A DNA stretch of 64,000 nucleotides from the NCBI GenBank assembly GCA_027924645.1, contig BSBN01001149.1, forward strand, positions 1,674,001 to 1,738,000. The letters are read 5' to 3'. Each line of letters begins with the position of its first letter. Positions within the stretch are counted from its first letter, which is position 1. Made by a program: the position numbers and the translations under genes. Source of the DNA: Cunninghamia lanceolata. Taxonomy: Eukaryota; Streptophyta; Pinopsida; Cupressales; Cupressaceae. Of the stretch, positions 1-12,639 are shown in pieces. The notes beneath the pieces are model-generated. The model searched no databases, was not told the origin of the DNA, and saw nothing but the letters and a program-made list of their open reading frames with translations.

Positions 1-158
1 AATGTTGAGGGGTGTGATGTATGTGTTTTGACTTTGGGAATATTGAGGGGGTGTGATGTAGGTGTTTTGAGTTTGGAATGTTGAGGGGATGTGATGTAGG
101 TGTTTTGACTTTGGGAATGTTGAGGAGGTGTGATGTAAGTGTTTTGAGGAATGGATGT
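1..158. repeat. tandem repeat, 38-39 bp unit, four copies, within ORF A
   Basis: The word TTGAGG followed by a GTGATGTA core recurs at positions 5, 43, 81 and 120, a period of 38-39 bp. Read on the minus strand it encodes Thr/Pro/Gln/Ser-rich peptide. Two intervals of 38 bp break the frame, so the copies at the window edge are not all translated in one frame. Confidence 0.75.
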
Positions 159-1118
159 GTGAACTTGTGACACTTTTGGAGAAGTACCATAAGAAAGATG
201 AGATTTGGAGGTTGGTACTTGTGACATCCGTGGTGGAGTGTCATAAGCAAGAGGAGATATGGAGGTTTGAGCTCATGCCCCTTGTGGAGGAGTGGCACTA
301 ACAATATTATGGATGGGGATTTGGATTTGTGATGTTAGTGTAGTATTTTGTGGAGGTGTAGGTGCAGATGTGGTGAAGAAAGGATTAGCTTGATTTGCTT
401 GTTTTGCTAGATTTTCTTGTTGCATTTGGTAAACCTCCACGAGGACAATAACGGTATCTAGTGGTGTTTCCACCATGGGATTTTGATAAAGGGAATTGAT
501 GTATTTGGTGGTGAAGGGATTCAAGGGCACCTCATGAGAGGCTGAATTGGGGATAAGTGATGATATGGTTGACATAGTTTGGATGGATGTGATTTGGGGC
601 CTATCCATGGCATTGATGGCATCATTGATAGAATCTTGCTCCTTAAGAGTGGATGTGTCGAAGTCTTGGGGTAACTTGGATCCTTTCTTAGCAAGTAAAT
701 GAAAGTTGTGGTTTGGATTGGAAGCCAAGAGATTATTAATAGCAAGTAAGACTTTAGGGTCTTGCATGTTCTCATCAATGCCTTGAAACACTTCTTGAGA
801 TGCTTGGACTTGTTGAGGAATTCTAGGTTGTTGTGATGATGATTGTCTTATGGTATACCCTTTAGGTAAGAAAACATGAGGATTAAACCCTGTGGTATAT
901 TGGGTAGCATCTATCCATGTAGTATTATCCTCTTGAGGATTGTTTTGGGTAGTACCACAAGGACTATTTTGAGTATTTTGTGGAGGATTGTTTTGGATGT
1001 TTCCATGAGGACAGTTTTGGAATGTGTGTTGGGGTTTTTTTGGGATGTTTTGTTGATGGGACTTTTCATTTTGATGAGCCTCCATGGCTTGACGATGTTG
1101 TTGTCTAGTCGTAGTCAT
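1..1118 (-). pseudogene. gag-like ORF of LTR element A, 5' part only, one in-frame stop
   Basis: An open frame on the minus strand starts at an ATG at 1,118 and runs 281 codons to a TGA at 273-275. The same frame stays open beyond that TGA to about base 75, so the stop is probably one CGA-to-TGA transition in a longer ORF that leaves the window. The protein is rich in Gln, Asn, Pro, Thr and Ser, especially in residues 20-70, and has no zinc knuckle or protease motif in the visible part. It follows LTR A and its leader on the same strand, which is the position expected for gag. I do not recognise the family from the protein alone; the gag-like label comes from position and from similar Pro/Gln-rich composition in element C. 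Confidence 0.5.
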
Positions 1119-3893
1119 AAGATTACTAAAATGTGCTATGAGAAAGATTGGGGGATGGATGGATTGATATTGGATTTTTTGATTGAGTTGAGACTACTAG
1201 GTGATGTTTGACTGATGGAAGATGTTTAGAACCTAGATCAATTTTTGTTTTGGATAGTTGATGACCTTTTAAAGAAGTAGACTAATGACCTCAATAAAGG
1301 AAGATTGGATTGATGAGTTGACCAACTTAGGAGAAGTTTATTCTCTAAGCTAATAAACAACACTAATGGATACTAATATACCTTCAAGGATTTAGGAGAA
1401 GCAAGTTTTCTCAAATCAAAGAAAAACTAGGGGATGATGTGATCTAGACACTATGACAGAAGCCAAATTAAAGCTATGATAGCTTGGATAAATTCTAGGC
1501 TTGTTGGTGATTATATTTGATTGGTTGTAGTCTCAAGAGGATAATAGTTCAAAAAATTGAAGTTTAAGCTATGGTGATGGATGAGGATGGTCTGATGGTT
1601 GATGGAATGGGTTTGAATGTGCTGTATGATACTAGCTTAGAGGTTAAAATTGGTTAAAAGTGAAGTTTACTTGATTTTGGGCTAAATGGATAGTAGGAAA
1701 TAGATAGAGACCAAAGGTGTGCTTTTGCAGACCAAAGACGAGTTTTTGTGGCTCAATGGTGAGTAGCAATAGCTCAAAGGTACTTTTCTATGGAAACAGA
1801 GGCGAGCCAAGATAATCCAAAGGTGTATAATTGTATCTCAAAGGCATAGTAGGATAATCTAGAGGCAAGGTTTTTTGAGATTGGTGAAATTTTGATAGAG
1901 CTAGAGGTGCACTTCTGAGGACCAAAGGTGGGTTACTACGCTACAAAGGCACATTTCTGTAGGCTAGAGGTGCACTTTTGCAAACCAAAGGTGTATAATT
2001 TCTGATCAAAGGCGTATCACAATAGTGCAAAGGTGAGTTTTTTTCTGTGCAAAGGCAATTTTTCTATAACAATGTGTTTTTTTAAGGCAAGATTTTGATA
2101 GATTTTGGATGATTTTCTTGTGGCAAGAGAAAACATAGTAAACAAGATGGGTGAGGACTAACTCAATGGTGTTGGTTGTGCGAGGCTATTAACCTCCATG
2201 GATAACAAATGGTATTACAGGTAGATAACAACAAAGAGAAGACACACCAAACACTTCTTTTAATGCAACAACCTATAATTATTCAAGTAGGAGTGAATCA
2301 TATTGTGAGCCCACATGATTGAATACCTATCCATGTTCTTACCTAACTAAGAACACTTCCACCTAAATAGATAGCTAGAGATAAGAGGCATACACCCAAT
2401 ATCTCTTTCCTTGGAGGTCTTAACACCTTGTCCAAAGAAACCTTCTATCTAGTCCTCAAGGTAGTACAGATGGTGAGTAACTTTAGGGTATGTTCCGCAT
2501 CCCTTGCATCACAATACAAAACAATCGATGGTCTTATATAGGTTTATAAAGATTCTAGGGTGTCCTCAATATATGCAAGGTATGGGAGGCACAAATCTTT
2601 GAATGGGGGTGTCCCAGTTAACTGACACACAACTATACAAGCCTTGGCAGACCAAGTATCTCAAAAGTTTTTGCTTGGAGTTAAAAGGGTCATTACTTTG
2701 AAGTTGAGTCTTTTGATACTTCCAACATTTATAGACCATGCCAGAACACGTCGTTGGGGTCATCCCTTGAGGTGATGAAATCCCCAAGTAGGCCTCCTAT
2801 AGAGGATATCAAGCACTTTTGATTTTCAAGATTGCCTTTCAACACGAGAAAAGAGCATACGTGTTGGTCTTGAGTCCCCAAGATTTTAAGCAAAGAAAGC
2901 AAGTAGAGTGAATAACATAAGTACTTTTGATTTCCAAGATAAATTTGTAGTGTGTCGAAAGAGCATACTTACTAAGGTATTCCAAACAAAGTAGACAGTC
3001 ATTAATTCCTTTACGAAATTGAGGTGTTTCTAAGACTTGGTATGAAAAATATGATATCTTCAACAAATGTTCTGCAAAAATATGTTAGAAACCCCTTCTT
3101 GATCTTTGCTTGTTGATAAGATGCTACATCAATTGATGTTAGTTCCAAAGAAATCAAGTAGTTAGCAAAAACAATTGACTAAACCAAAGCGTAGAACTAT
3201 GGTGAAAAGATGCATTTGAATATACCAAAGGCGTATCAAAATAGTGGAGATGCACATTTTTCCTATGCAGAGGCGTGGAACTATGGTGCAGAGGCATAGA
3301 ACTATGGTACAAATGTGCCTCACTATCATGTAGATGTGCTTTTATGGATCAGACCTACAAAAAGCAAGAAAACTAGTTTAAATGATTGATCGAGTGATTG
3401 TTGAATGATTCCATGATGATCCAAGATGTTGTAGGATGATGTGGATCTGTACTTTTGCAACAACAATGGACAATAAATCGTTAGGTGATTGATTAGCAAA
3501 ATATGATAATACCCTTAAATAAATTAGCTTAAGGAGTATGCTATGATGAGTGTTAGACAAATAAAATAGCTTGTGAACACATTAAAATATCAATATGATA
3601 TCAAAAATCCCTGTCAAAAACCACAAATAAGTCAAAAACCCTAAGAAACCAGAGGTGAGTTATAGCAAACCAAAGGCATGTTAGAACAATGCAGAAGTAC
3701 ATTTCTATGCACCAGAGGAGCAGAAATGTCACCTAAAGGCACGTTTCTGCAGCTCAAATGCAAATTTCTATGGTTTAGATGCGATTTTATGGGTTACAAT
3801 TGTACTTTTCCGTACCTGTACTTCAAAAAATCAATTTTTCTTCAACAAAGCAAGGTTAGATCAACTTAGTGGGTCCCACCAAGCATGCTAGAA
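1119..3893 (-). other. untranslated leader of LTR element A with degenerate short repeats
   Basis: This is the stretch between the 5' LTR (3,894-5,102) and the gag-like ORF, on the minus strand. It contains no credible gene. Around 1,690-2,070, 3,180-3,345 and 3,655-3,800 the minus strand repeats a degenerate word of the type GCACCTTTG every 20-35 bp. Positions 2,280-2,400 and 2,755-2,900 are recognisably related, in inverted orientation, to the leader of element B (30,880-30,990 and about 30,450-30,520). The second block also matches the leader of element C (43,930-44,060). Small open frames here look like chance. Confidence 0.6.
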
Positions 3894-5102
3894 TGTGTAT
3901 AGGTTCAAGTGAATAATGATCAAGCAATGAACAATAAACTCAATCCTATAACATTCAAGAAAATGATCTAAATGATAACCAAAATCAGTGAATAAGAACA
4001 CAAAGAAAGTTACGACCTAGATTGTATTGTTTCCTTGGTTCTTTGTGGATTGCTTAACCATGTTGCAACAAACGGTCTTAGATAACGAGCTCAAAGATGT
4101 GATATGTGTGCTCAATGATGTGAGGATGCTCAAAGCGCTATTACAAATGCCCAAAGCTTAAATGATTGAAGAGGATTTTTGATGCAATGAAGGGGGTATA
4201 TATAGGTTTCAAGGAAAGATCGATCAACGATTGAGATAAATCAATGAAATCTATGGACAAGATGAGTTGAGAGAACATGATGAATGTGCACATGACATGT
4301 GTCATGTTTTAAAGCTACTTTGTTGAGTTAACTGCTTGCGTAGATAAATATAGGATTTGATTTCATAAATTTAGAAATTCTTTTTTTCTAATTTATGAGT
4401 TGATGATAAAAACAATAAGATTTAAAGCCAATTAACTCAACTTTAGATTTTGCTTTTTGCATGATTTGAATAAAATTAAATAATAAATTATCTCATTTGT
4501 GTATATGGATGAAAAAGATTATTTTTAGAAGAATTGAAAGATAAAATAAATTAATTAAATAAATTTATTTAATTTATCTTGCATGATGGAAGAACAAGAA
4601 GATATGAAGATAAGAGTAAATTAAACAAATAAATTTATTTAATTTATTTTGCATGATAGAGGAATATAAATAAAATATTTATTTTTATTTATTTTTAGAA
4701 GATAAAGTCAACTTAAATAAATTTGAATAATTTATTTAAATTTAGAAGAATATTTAGCTAATTAAATAATTAAAAATGATTTAATAGTGGATAAGAGGAA
4801 TTTAAATGATGAATTAATTAAATAATTATATTTATTTAATTAATGTGGATTTAAGATAGAAAGAGGATAATGATTTAATTAAATAATTAAAATTATTTGA
4901 TTTGGAAGAATAAAGTGGATTTTAATGAAATTAATTAAATAAATAGAATTTATTCAATTAATGTTGGAATTAGGGGAATTAGAAGAAATTGATGAAATTA
5001 ATTAAATAATCAAGTTATTTAATCAATGTTGGATGCAAGTGATTTAGGAGGAGTTGATGTATGCAAGGTGATGTATGCGAAGGTCATTTCTAGGTGTCCA
5101 CA
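3894..5102 (-). mobile_element. LTR of element A (1.2 kb, 5' LTR in minus orientation)
   Basis: On the plus strand the block starts TGTGTATAGG and ends AGGTGTCCACA, that is TG...CA. Its minus-strand start TGTGGACACC is a one-base variant of the TGTAGACACC start seen in LTRs B and E and the left LTR of C. The block is an inverted copy of the solo LTR at 59,469-60,598: they share the region around the TATA box, the stretch near 4,300-4,450, and the AT-rich repeats. A TATATATA-type box on the minus strand lies near 4,196-4,206. Between 4,480 and 5,040 there are several TTAATTAAATAAAT-type inverted repeats. The lower boundary is set by alignment with the solo LTR. Confidence 0.75.
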
Positions 5103-5567
5103 GATCCTAACCATTGGATCAAATGTAACTATTTCTAGACCTTATTCTATAAAAGGACCGTGACTTCTCTTTTCAAAGGGGGGTTGAATTATTGCATACT
5201 TGATAGGAAATTGGACTACTTAAACTAATGGAGATTGAATTGTTGAAACCAAGCGAGACTGAATTGTTTCAATTTTGAGCACAAGTTGTGATTTTCTGCA
5301 ACTTGGTGAATCCTCTCGCAAGGTTCTTTCTCAAGACCTTTGTAAATGTACATGTTCTTTGCATACCTGATGAAGATGAAGTTGTAGATTACCTCCTGAT
5401 TGTAAATCCTACGTAATCTTCCAGTTGATTTCTAGATATGTAATGGCTTTCATTTTGTTGCATATTGTTGTCAACTTCCTTTGAAGGTTTGCACTGGTCA
5501 TATGTATCTGTGGAACATGCTGGTGAAGTATGATTTAGTTTGCTTCTTTTTATTATAGTATCAGAGC
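5103..5567 (+). mobile_element. copia-type LTR fragment with TATA box and primer-binding site
   Basis: The plus strand has a TATAAAAGG box at 5,148-5,156 and about 400 bp downstream the sequence TAGTATCAGAGC (5,556-5,567). That differs by one base from TGGTATCAGAGC, the usual plant copia primer-binding site complementary to initiator tRNA-Met. The left part of the LTR is missing at the junction with LTR A at 5,102/5,103, so A may have inserted here. No gag or pol follows on the plus strand. A clear CA terminus next to the primer site is not visible, so the exact LTR end is uncertain. Confidence 0.5.
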
Positions 5568-8400
5568 ATGTATGTGAATCATTGGTCACAGTTAAGTAAT
5601 TTTAGGAATCTCAATCTCTAAACTCTATTTTCTCAATTTCAATTTCATAGATAACCATAGGATAATTGCAAATAATGATGAATCATAAGGAAATACAATA
5701 AATATATGCTAAATAGTGACATATTTGAAGCATATATACCATGAATTACAACAAATACTAGTGCATTTCATGCAAATTATCATACGTATCAATAAAATAC
5801 CTGTTGAAAAGTACATTATTAGAGAAAATTTAAGTTGCAGCAACAAATATTAGTTCAGACAGAGATAATATTAGAAGAACTAGTCAATCTAGTAATATCT
5901 TTGTAATTATTCTAAATCAAGGATAGATTCAAGTGAATTGCTCAAAGTTAGGGTCAAATTGACATCTATTTTCTTAAATCCTGACTTAATAGTGTAAGAT
6001 TTGACAAAATTGTTGAAGTTTTGTGTAGAGAAGGCATAAATAACAAGATATTTGGAGGAATATTGAAGAACTTTGCAGGAATTATCAAAGCACGTAAGGC
6101 CTCGAAATGATTAACAACAACACATATCAACCCTGATTGACTTTTAGAAGGTCAAGTCTTGACCAACAGAGACTTGGGATCATAAATTCATCCTGAATTT
6201 ATCGTATCTTTCAGGATGATAAAGGTTTGTTGTGTAAACTTTTATTCGTGTTAATGAGACTAATTTAATCACATCAACAGGTCAATAGCTCTAATTCTAT
6301 TAAGTTCATTTTGAGTGAAGAGACAAAATGTATTAATCCTTTGTTCTTCTCATTCAATTAGTTCTTCCAATAGTGCAAGATCTCTTACATAGAATTATTC
6401 TCACCTACCTCATTTTGTTGGCCTCTTAGATTTTCCTTAAGATGTTTACTTGTTCTTTAGTGGGAGTTTCTTGTATTAGTAAATTTTGTTTTCTTTCACT
6501 TAAAACTACCTCAATCTAGTTTTCCTTATTTCCAAAACACATCAGACATGAAAAGTCAAGTGAGGAATGGAAAACTCAAGAAAGTAGCATTAGTGTTTTT
6601 GTATTTTTTTCTTATTTTTGGTAACATTTGATGTTTGGTTTGTTGGATTTTCTTTAATGTTGAATCATTGATCTGTTTGATTTGCTAAGAGAGGTTTTTG
6701 AAACCTATGAAAGAATGAGTCTATTTCTATGTTTTTAATTTTTTGATTATATATTGATGTAATTCTAATATGTATGCAAATAATTAACTATCTTTTTGTT
6801 CATTTCTTGAAATAAATATTTCAAATGAATTAATTAACTAATAAATGAAAGAACTTTTTTTTTTCTTTGAATGTATACAACTAAATGATATTGATCAAAT
6901 TTCCTAGATGCAATGTCTATGTTTTTCTGATTTTTTGCTTGATTAGAGAACATTATTTTGATTTAATTGCTCATGAAAAAATAAATCATTTTTTGAATTG
7001 ATAGAGAGAGTACTTTGAAGAAAATAAAATAAAAAGAAGCTTCTAATTTAATTCTATCTATGGAAGTAATTTTAATTTAATAAAATCTAAGAAAGTAATA
7101 ATAAATTCTAATCTAACTAAGAAGAAATAACTAATTATTATTGTCCTTAGGAAAATTTTGATGATCTAATTACTACTCTAATCTATTGTATAAATGAAAG
7201 CTTCTATGAAATTAAGTAAAACTAGGGAATGTATCTAAAGCTTCAAAGCACCTTCCTTGAAGTAATTAATTTTGTCCTTAGAGAATCCAACTTTTGTTGT
7301 TGTATCTTCTCCTCTCTAGCTTTGAGTAACTCCAAGTTTTGATGGAAGGGAAGATAATGCATAGAGATTGGAGATGGCTTGGGATGTTATGGAAGCTTCA
7401 AAATCTTCTAGTGTTGTATGGGAAGGATAAGAGCCTATAAAAGATGCAATGATGGTCTTAGATTTTGCTTGTAGAGAGGCTTGAAGACTAAGGTGGAATC
7501 ATATTCCTAGAAGAAAAGATGTATAAACTCTTTGCAGTATTATATAGAGGCACCAAATACAAGGAATATTTTTTGCCAGCACTTGTATGCATGAGGCATG
7601 GGGTGTTTAAATAGGAAAATGAACTCATAATCAAAGGGAGATGACACTCACTCAAGGGGAGAAGAGTAACAGTTATGAGGAGTGATTGACCCATCATGAA
7701 AACTCAAGATGACTTAGAATTAGAAGCAAAACTAGAAGAGAAACTATTACAACTAAGAGAATTGCATGCTAACCAAACATGACAAGGTTGCCTCTTTTGA
7801 AAGGTGAATCTCTTGTTTTACTATGGTAGGTCACCTAGCAACCCTAAGACATCTCTTAAGTGCCATTGTAATTAAAGGAACAAAAGTTTAATTTTAGAGG
7901 AAGGAAAGAATGCATAGGTTTGGTAAGTGTTTGTGTTGATGAGTGTTTTGAAGTGCTTCTCAACATTAGATGAAATATTGGGTATCCCACCCCTCATGAA
8001 AGGAAATTGAATTTCAAAAGGTAGCTGACTATCCCCAAGGTCTTTATAACTAGGTCTTGACCATGCAAGATAACTCAACACTCAAATGTGAAATGTTGTT
8101 TGATCAAGGGGCCTGTAAGTATCAAGTCACTCGAATCTAATTTGAAAGGTTAGGTCCTAATGTTTCCAAAAGTTTGTGCATGCCCAACCTTAAAAAAATA
8201 GTTTCCTTAATTTTAATTGCAAAGATATAATGCTAGAAACATTCTTATTATCATTTGATAATTAAATTATATTTTGATGCTTCAGTTCATAAGCTAATTT
8301 ATGCTAAAAGATACTCCTAAACTAACCACTTTTGTAAAGAAATAATGAAAAATTAAGAGAAGAAAGGAAAGGGCTTCAAAAAAACTAATTTGAACCTCTA
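5568..8400. other. no gene recognised; AT-rich decayed sequence
   Basis: I read all frames and found only short open frames without known motifs (for example at 7,488-7,697 and 7,872-8,081 on the minus strand). The stretch may be the decayed inside of the copia-type element whose LTR ends at 5,567, but nothing in it proves that. Confidence 0.5.
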
Positions 8401-9060
8401 AATACCATGCAATGCTAGACAAATAGACAAATCTAAATAATAACTAATCCCTATTTTACTAGAAACTCACAGCTCCATAAAGGATAGTGCAATCTTTAAT
8501 GGAAATTTTTAAATCGTGAAGTTAATCTTTACTAAACATCCACATACTTGGCATAGATTAACAAGACACTCCATAACTGAATAAAAAGGTGTTTAGGTTG
8601 ACCATGCAAAGAAATTCACCATCAAAAAATCACTAATGATACGAAACACATCAAATCCATCAAATATTCATTCAAAAACATGCATACAATGAAAACTTCA
8701 TCTAATGTTTGGAAAGAATGTGGGAAAACTGCATAAAGAGATTTTATTTAGAAGTTCCTCAAGTCTAAACAATTTCCAACCCTTACAATAAACAAGGACT
8801 ACCTTTTATAGATCAAGGTAGTGCCCTTAGTGCATAATTTCAATGGTCATGATTAATTTAAATCCAATGGTTACAACTGATAGAGAAATTAATTTTGGTG
8901 GCATTGAGTAGTAGGATGTCCTCTTTCCTTCTATAAAAACTTTAAAATCTAATGCCCAACATTAGTGGCACAAGTTCCAAAGCACTTTTTCTTCTCTTGA
9001 CAACTTTTACAAAAAGTAATTACACAAGTATTTAGGCAAATTAATGTCTAATTCCAAGAA
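8400..9060 (-). mobile_element. possible LTR with promoter, minus orientation
   Basis: On the minus strand a TATAAAAGG box (about 8,810-8,818) is followed some 70 bp later by AATAAAAT, spacing typical of the TATA-to-polyadenylation R region of an LTR. The block directly follows, on the same strand, the decayed ORF at 9.1-12.6 kb, so it could be that element's 3' LTR. I did not find the partner LTR or target duplications, and the boundaries are approximate. Confidence 0.25.
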
Positions 9061-9096
9061 GACATAAATATTACATTAAAATTAAAATAAACATTC

Positions 9097-12000
9097 CTAT
9101 TTTGTATCTTCTTCATTAGTTATATTCTTAATAATAAATTCATTAGGTACAACCTCTTTCTTCTTAGATTCCATGAGAGCTAGAAGGGTAGGATTGAGAG
9201 CATCCCTATTTGGTCCATCAATAAAAGTAAACATTAAATTGTGTCTCATAGATGGAAAGGAATGTGTTTTATTGGGTGCGCCTCCTGGATATATCTTTTT
9301 CAAAATCTCTCAAGGTGGCCTTCAGCTTCATCATTTTGTCCAAGGAAACTAGATTGAAGGTGAATGGTTGCTGTCTTAAGCCATATGTGATGTTCTACTT
9401 CAAGTGAGTCTTCAGTGAATCAATCTATTTCACTTATTCATTATGGTTAATGTATTTACTTGTCAAATCAACAATGCTTGAATATCACATTGAATGTCAA
9501 GGATTTCCTTTCTATCTTCATTTAGTTCATTTAGACTCCCTTCAACTGGTTAATTTAGTCCTTGTTTGATGATTTATACCAATAGAGGAGGTTGATTGAC
9601 ATTCTTGTAAGTTAAGATCTTCTCCTTGATCAAAATTTGGGGTTCTATTTTTCTTAGGATGTCCACTCTTGGAAAATTTTGGGAGTTAGTCACTAGCTCC
9701 TTTTGGCAATCATCAATTAAGCCTTTTATCTTGTCACTTATTCCTTTGAACTTTATCTTGGAATCCAATCCTTCATCTAGTTCTTTGCATCCATGGTCAC
9801 ACAAGTCTTCCATCCATCTTTATGTGGCCTTAGCCATGCATTTCATCTTTCCAATGACCTAATAGTCTATAGGCATGAGGTCTTAGTCATCCTTGTCTGC
9901 CATAGGAGTTGTAATTTCTACAATCCTTAACCCATAAACATTAATATTTATTGAGGAGAGAGTCCTTGGATTATTCTTAGGTCTTGGTGCCTCTATCATT
10001 ACCATAATACTTGATAATTCCTTAGATACTACCTTAACTACTTGCTTCCTCCTTTAGATGTTTACATCTAGCTAGGTAGGGACCAAGGAAGTGGATGTGT
10101 CTACTAGCTACTATTGAGGAGGTGAATGGACTCAAGATTCTTATTGTACAATTATTTCTACTTTTTCCAATAGATTGTGTATTTCATCAAGTAGCTTATC
10201 TCCTTCAGATAGGTTTTCCATTATTAGAGGCTTATTTGATTGTGCCTCTTGATTTCCTTGATGTGAAGGCTCCTCTACAAGTTCTCATTGTTTCTGAGTT
10301 TGTTCTTCCTTTGGATGTCATTGGGACCAATTTTCCCTTCTTGCTGTTCCTTCTCCTTTTGAATTTCCTCTTGACCAATCTATGGATTAGTTATTATTTC
10401 CTATTTATCTTGGTCCTTTAGGTGACTAGTTGCCTCAACTTCCAAAACTTTCTCTCTAGCTTGCTGTTCTTCCAGCTCCTTAACAACCTTGTCTATGTTT
10501 GAGAGGGAAGGTGGAGACTTGGGGGGAGAAGAATGAACTAACCTTGTAGGGGAGGGAGGTGGAGATTATATTACTATAGTATCTTCTTTATTTTGGGAAG
10601 ACATGGAAGGACTAGAAAGAATGGGAGTAGCAAAATCAATTAAGGGAGGAAAAATGGTTCCAAAATAATGAGTGGGTGAAGGAGGAAGGGTGGACATGGC
10701 AGCATGGGAAATAGTGGCTTTTTCCACAGGCATTCTAACTTTAATTAAGATGGGGATAAATTGAGGAAAGACTTGCTAGAAGAGAAGAATAGGTAGTTTC
10801 AATGGAGTAAGTTTGCTGGGAAGGTGGATTTTTATTCTTCATGTTCAATGGGATTACCTCCTCTTCCACATCTTCCTCTACCTTTATAGTCTTCCTCTTG
10901 TAATTGGCCAACAACAACATTCTTTCCTTCAGACACCTCCTTGTCCCATTATGGATCCTTGGACTCCACTATGACTTCTTTCTATTGAATGGGGACTTAC
11001 TCTTTACTTTTCATCTTCCTTGGCCTTCTGGTGGCCTCTTCCCCATAATTAATGCTACATCTACAACTTCCAACTGCTAGAAATTTCTTTTCAGATATAT
11101 CTTGGCACATTCCAAGACATCCCTGAAGATTTCTTTCAATGAAGTGACTTCTTCATTAGCCATATTTAGAGGAGGAATTGGTTGTTGAAAGATGCCATGT
11201 TTGTCATATGTTTCCTACAAGACTTTTCCATCATCAGAGAGTTGGTTTGGCACTTGTACTATTCCAAACTCCTTGATCATCCACACAATTGGCTTTGGAG
11301 TCCTCCAAATGAGGCACATGCTTCATATGGGTCCCTACACTTTTCTCCATTTTCTCCTTATGATCAAAGGAAATTTTATTGGTATGGAAGTGTAGGTTAT
11401 ATCTCTATATTTCAACATTTGAATCTTGGCATTTTGGAGGGCAAGACAAGCATACACTCCAATCATTATGAGGAATTGCACCACAAACCTATGATTCACC
11501 CAAATGTTTGTGGTCTTCACATAGCTATCTGTTTAGGTCCCAAAGGACCATTTTATCACTTGGATAGTTTGGGAGCATGTAAGGAGGTCCTATGAATCCC
11601 TCTATCTTGATGTATGAAAACTTGGGATTTGATGAACCAGTTCCCATATTGTTCAGCTACCTTGGAGGCATTGACAAATCTCCTTCCAATGTTTTAATGA
11701 TGTAAAAGATAAAAGAATCATTCACCCTATTAAAATGGATCATACTGCTCTTTTGGGTGAGTTGAGGGTAGCAATCATACACCTTTACTTGTCATAGACC
11801 TCTTCAAATTACTCCATTCCTTGTTAGCCCTGGGAATATGGCTCTCCCTGATAAAGAGTAGATGAGGTAGGATGTCATGTGGAAATCCCTAGTATCCTAT
11901 ACCTTAGCTAGTCATGAAGGTTATCACTAATGAGCTGGGCCCAACCAATCATTTCCTTGTCCTCCAATATGGTTGTCACAAACTTGAACATCCAAGGATG

Positions 12001-12600
12001 GAAGGTAGAAGTTGATGGGAGTCCCACAATTCTTCTAAGTGTTTCGAAGTCATTTCTCATTAGTATTTTTTATATTTTTAAGACTGGGCTCCTTGGATTG
12101 GTCATCCACCTCTTTTTGATTTCCCTTAGGTAATTATCTAGATCTCTAATGTAGGTCTCCAATTCTTATGCCGCATCTAGTTGGACAACTTCATTATGAT
12201 GTGGTAATTGGAAGTTCTTTTCTATAGCTACTAGAGAAATGTTTAGTAGGCCAAAACCTTCTAGACCTACTATCGTTCTATGCCTTACATCATAGTACTT
12301 AGAGAATGTAATGACCAACTATGGTGATTGTACTAAAATGGGCAACCTAACAACTTGGACTATCTGAGTATGAACCATTCTTTGAGCTCTATAAGTTGGG
12401 GCATCACCATACATCTTTCATTCAAGTTCTTCCATGTCAATTTGCCCAAGGTTAGTATCTAAGTATCCCATGTGTAGTTGATCTTTGATGGAGTGACTAT
12501 CCCTTGGAAGCCATACTCCATTTGGCATGCTCTAGACATGAATCATACTACAAGATCTAAGGAATGTATAAGAATAAAGATTTCAATTAGAAGAATGCTT
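9097..12600 (-). pseudogene. shattered minus-strand ORF, unknown retroelement-like protein
   Basis: Reading the minus strand across frames gives protein-like stretches broken by many stops and frameshifts. Examples are an acidic/lysine-rich 79-residue segment at 9,574-9,813 with a PRVDILRKIEPQ core, and a 61-residue segment at 11,335-11,520 with the motif YACLALQ followed by basic residues. Between them lies Glu/Lys/Arg-rich sequence. Long plus-strand frames such as 10,095-10,421 and 11,182-11,595 are probably the antisense of this ORF. I see no protease, RT, integrase or zinc-knuckle motif. It may be the gag-like or extra ORF of an LTR element whose promoter-like LTR lies at 8.4-9.06 kb. Function is unknown. 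Confidence 0.35.
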
Positions 12601-12639
12601 AAATTCAAAGAATTTCATATATTTTACTCATTATATAAA

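Noticed and set aside
10095..10421. 108-residue hydrophobic plus-strand frame
   Set aside because: It lies antisense to the Glu/Lys-rich decayed ORF on the minus strand; charged codons read backwards give Leu/Phe/Ile.
11182..11595. 137-residue plus-strand frame as a candidate host gene
   Set aside because: The minus strand over the same bases reads as part of the decayed retroelement-like ORF (YACLALQ region). The plus frame has no recognisable motif.
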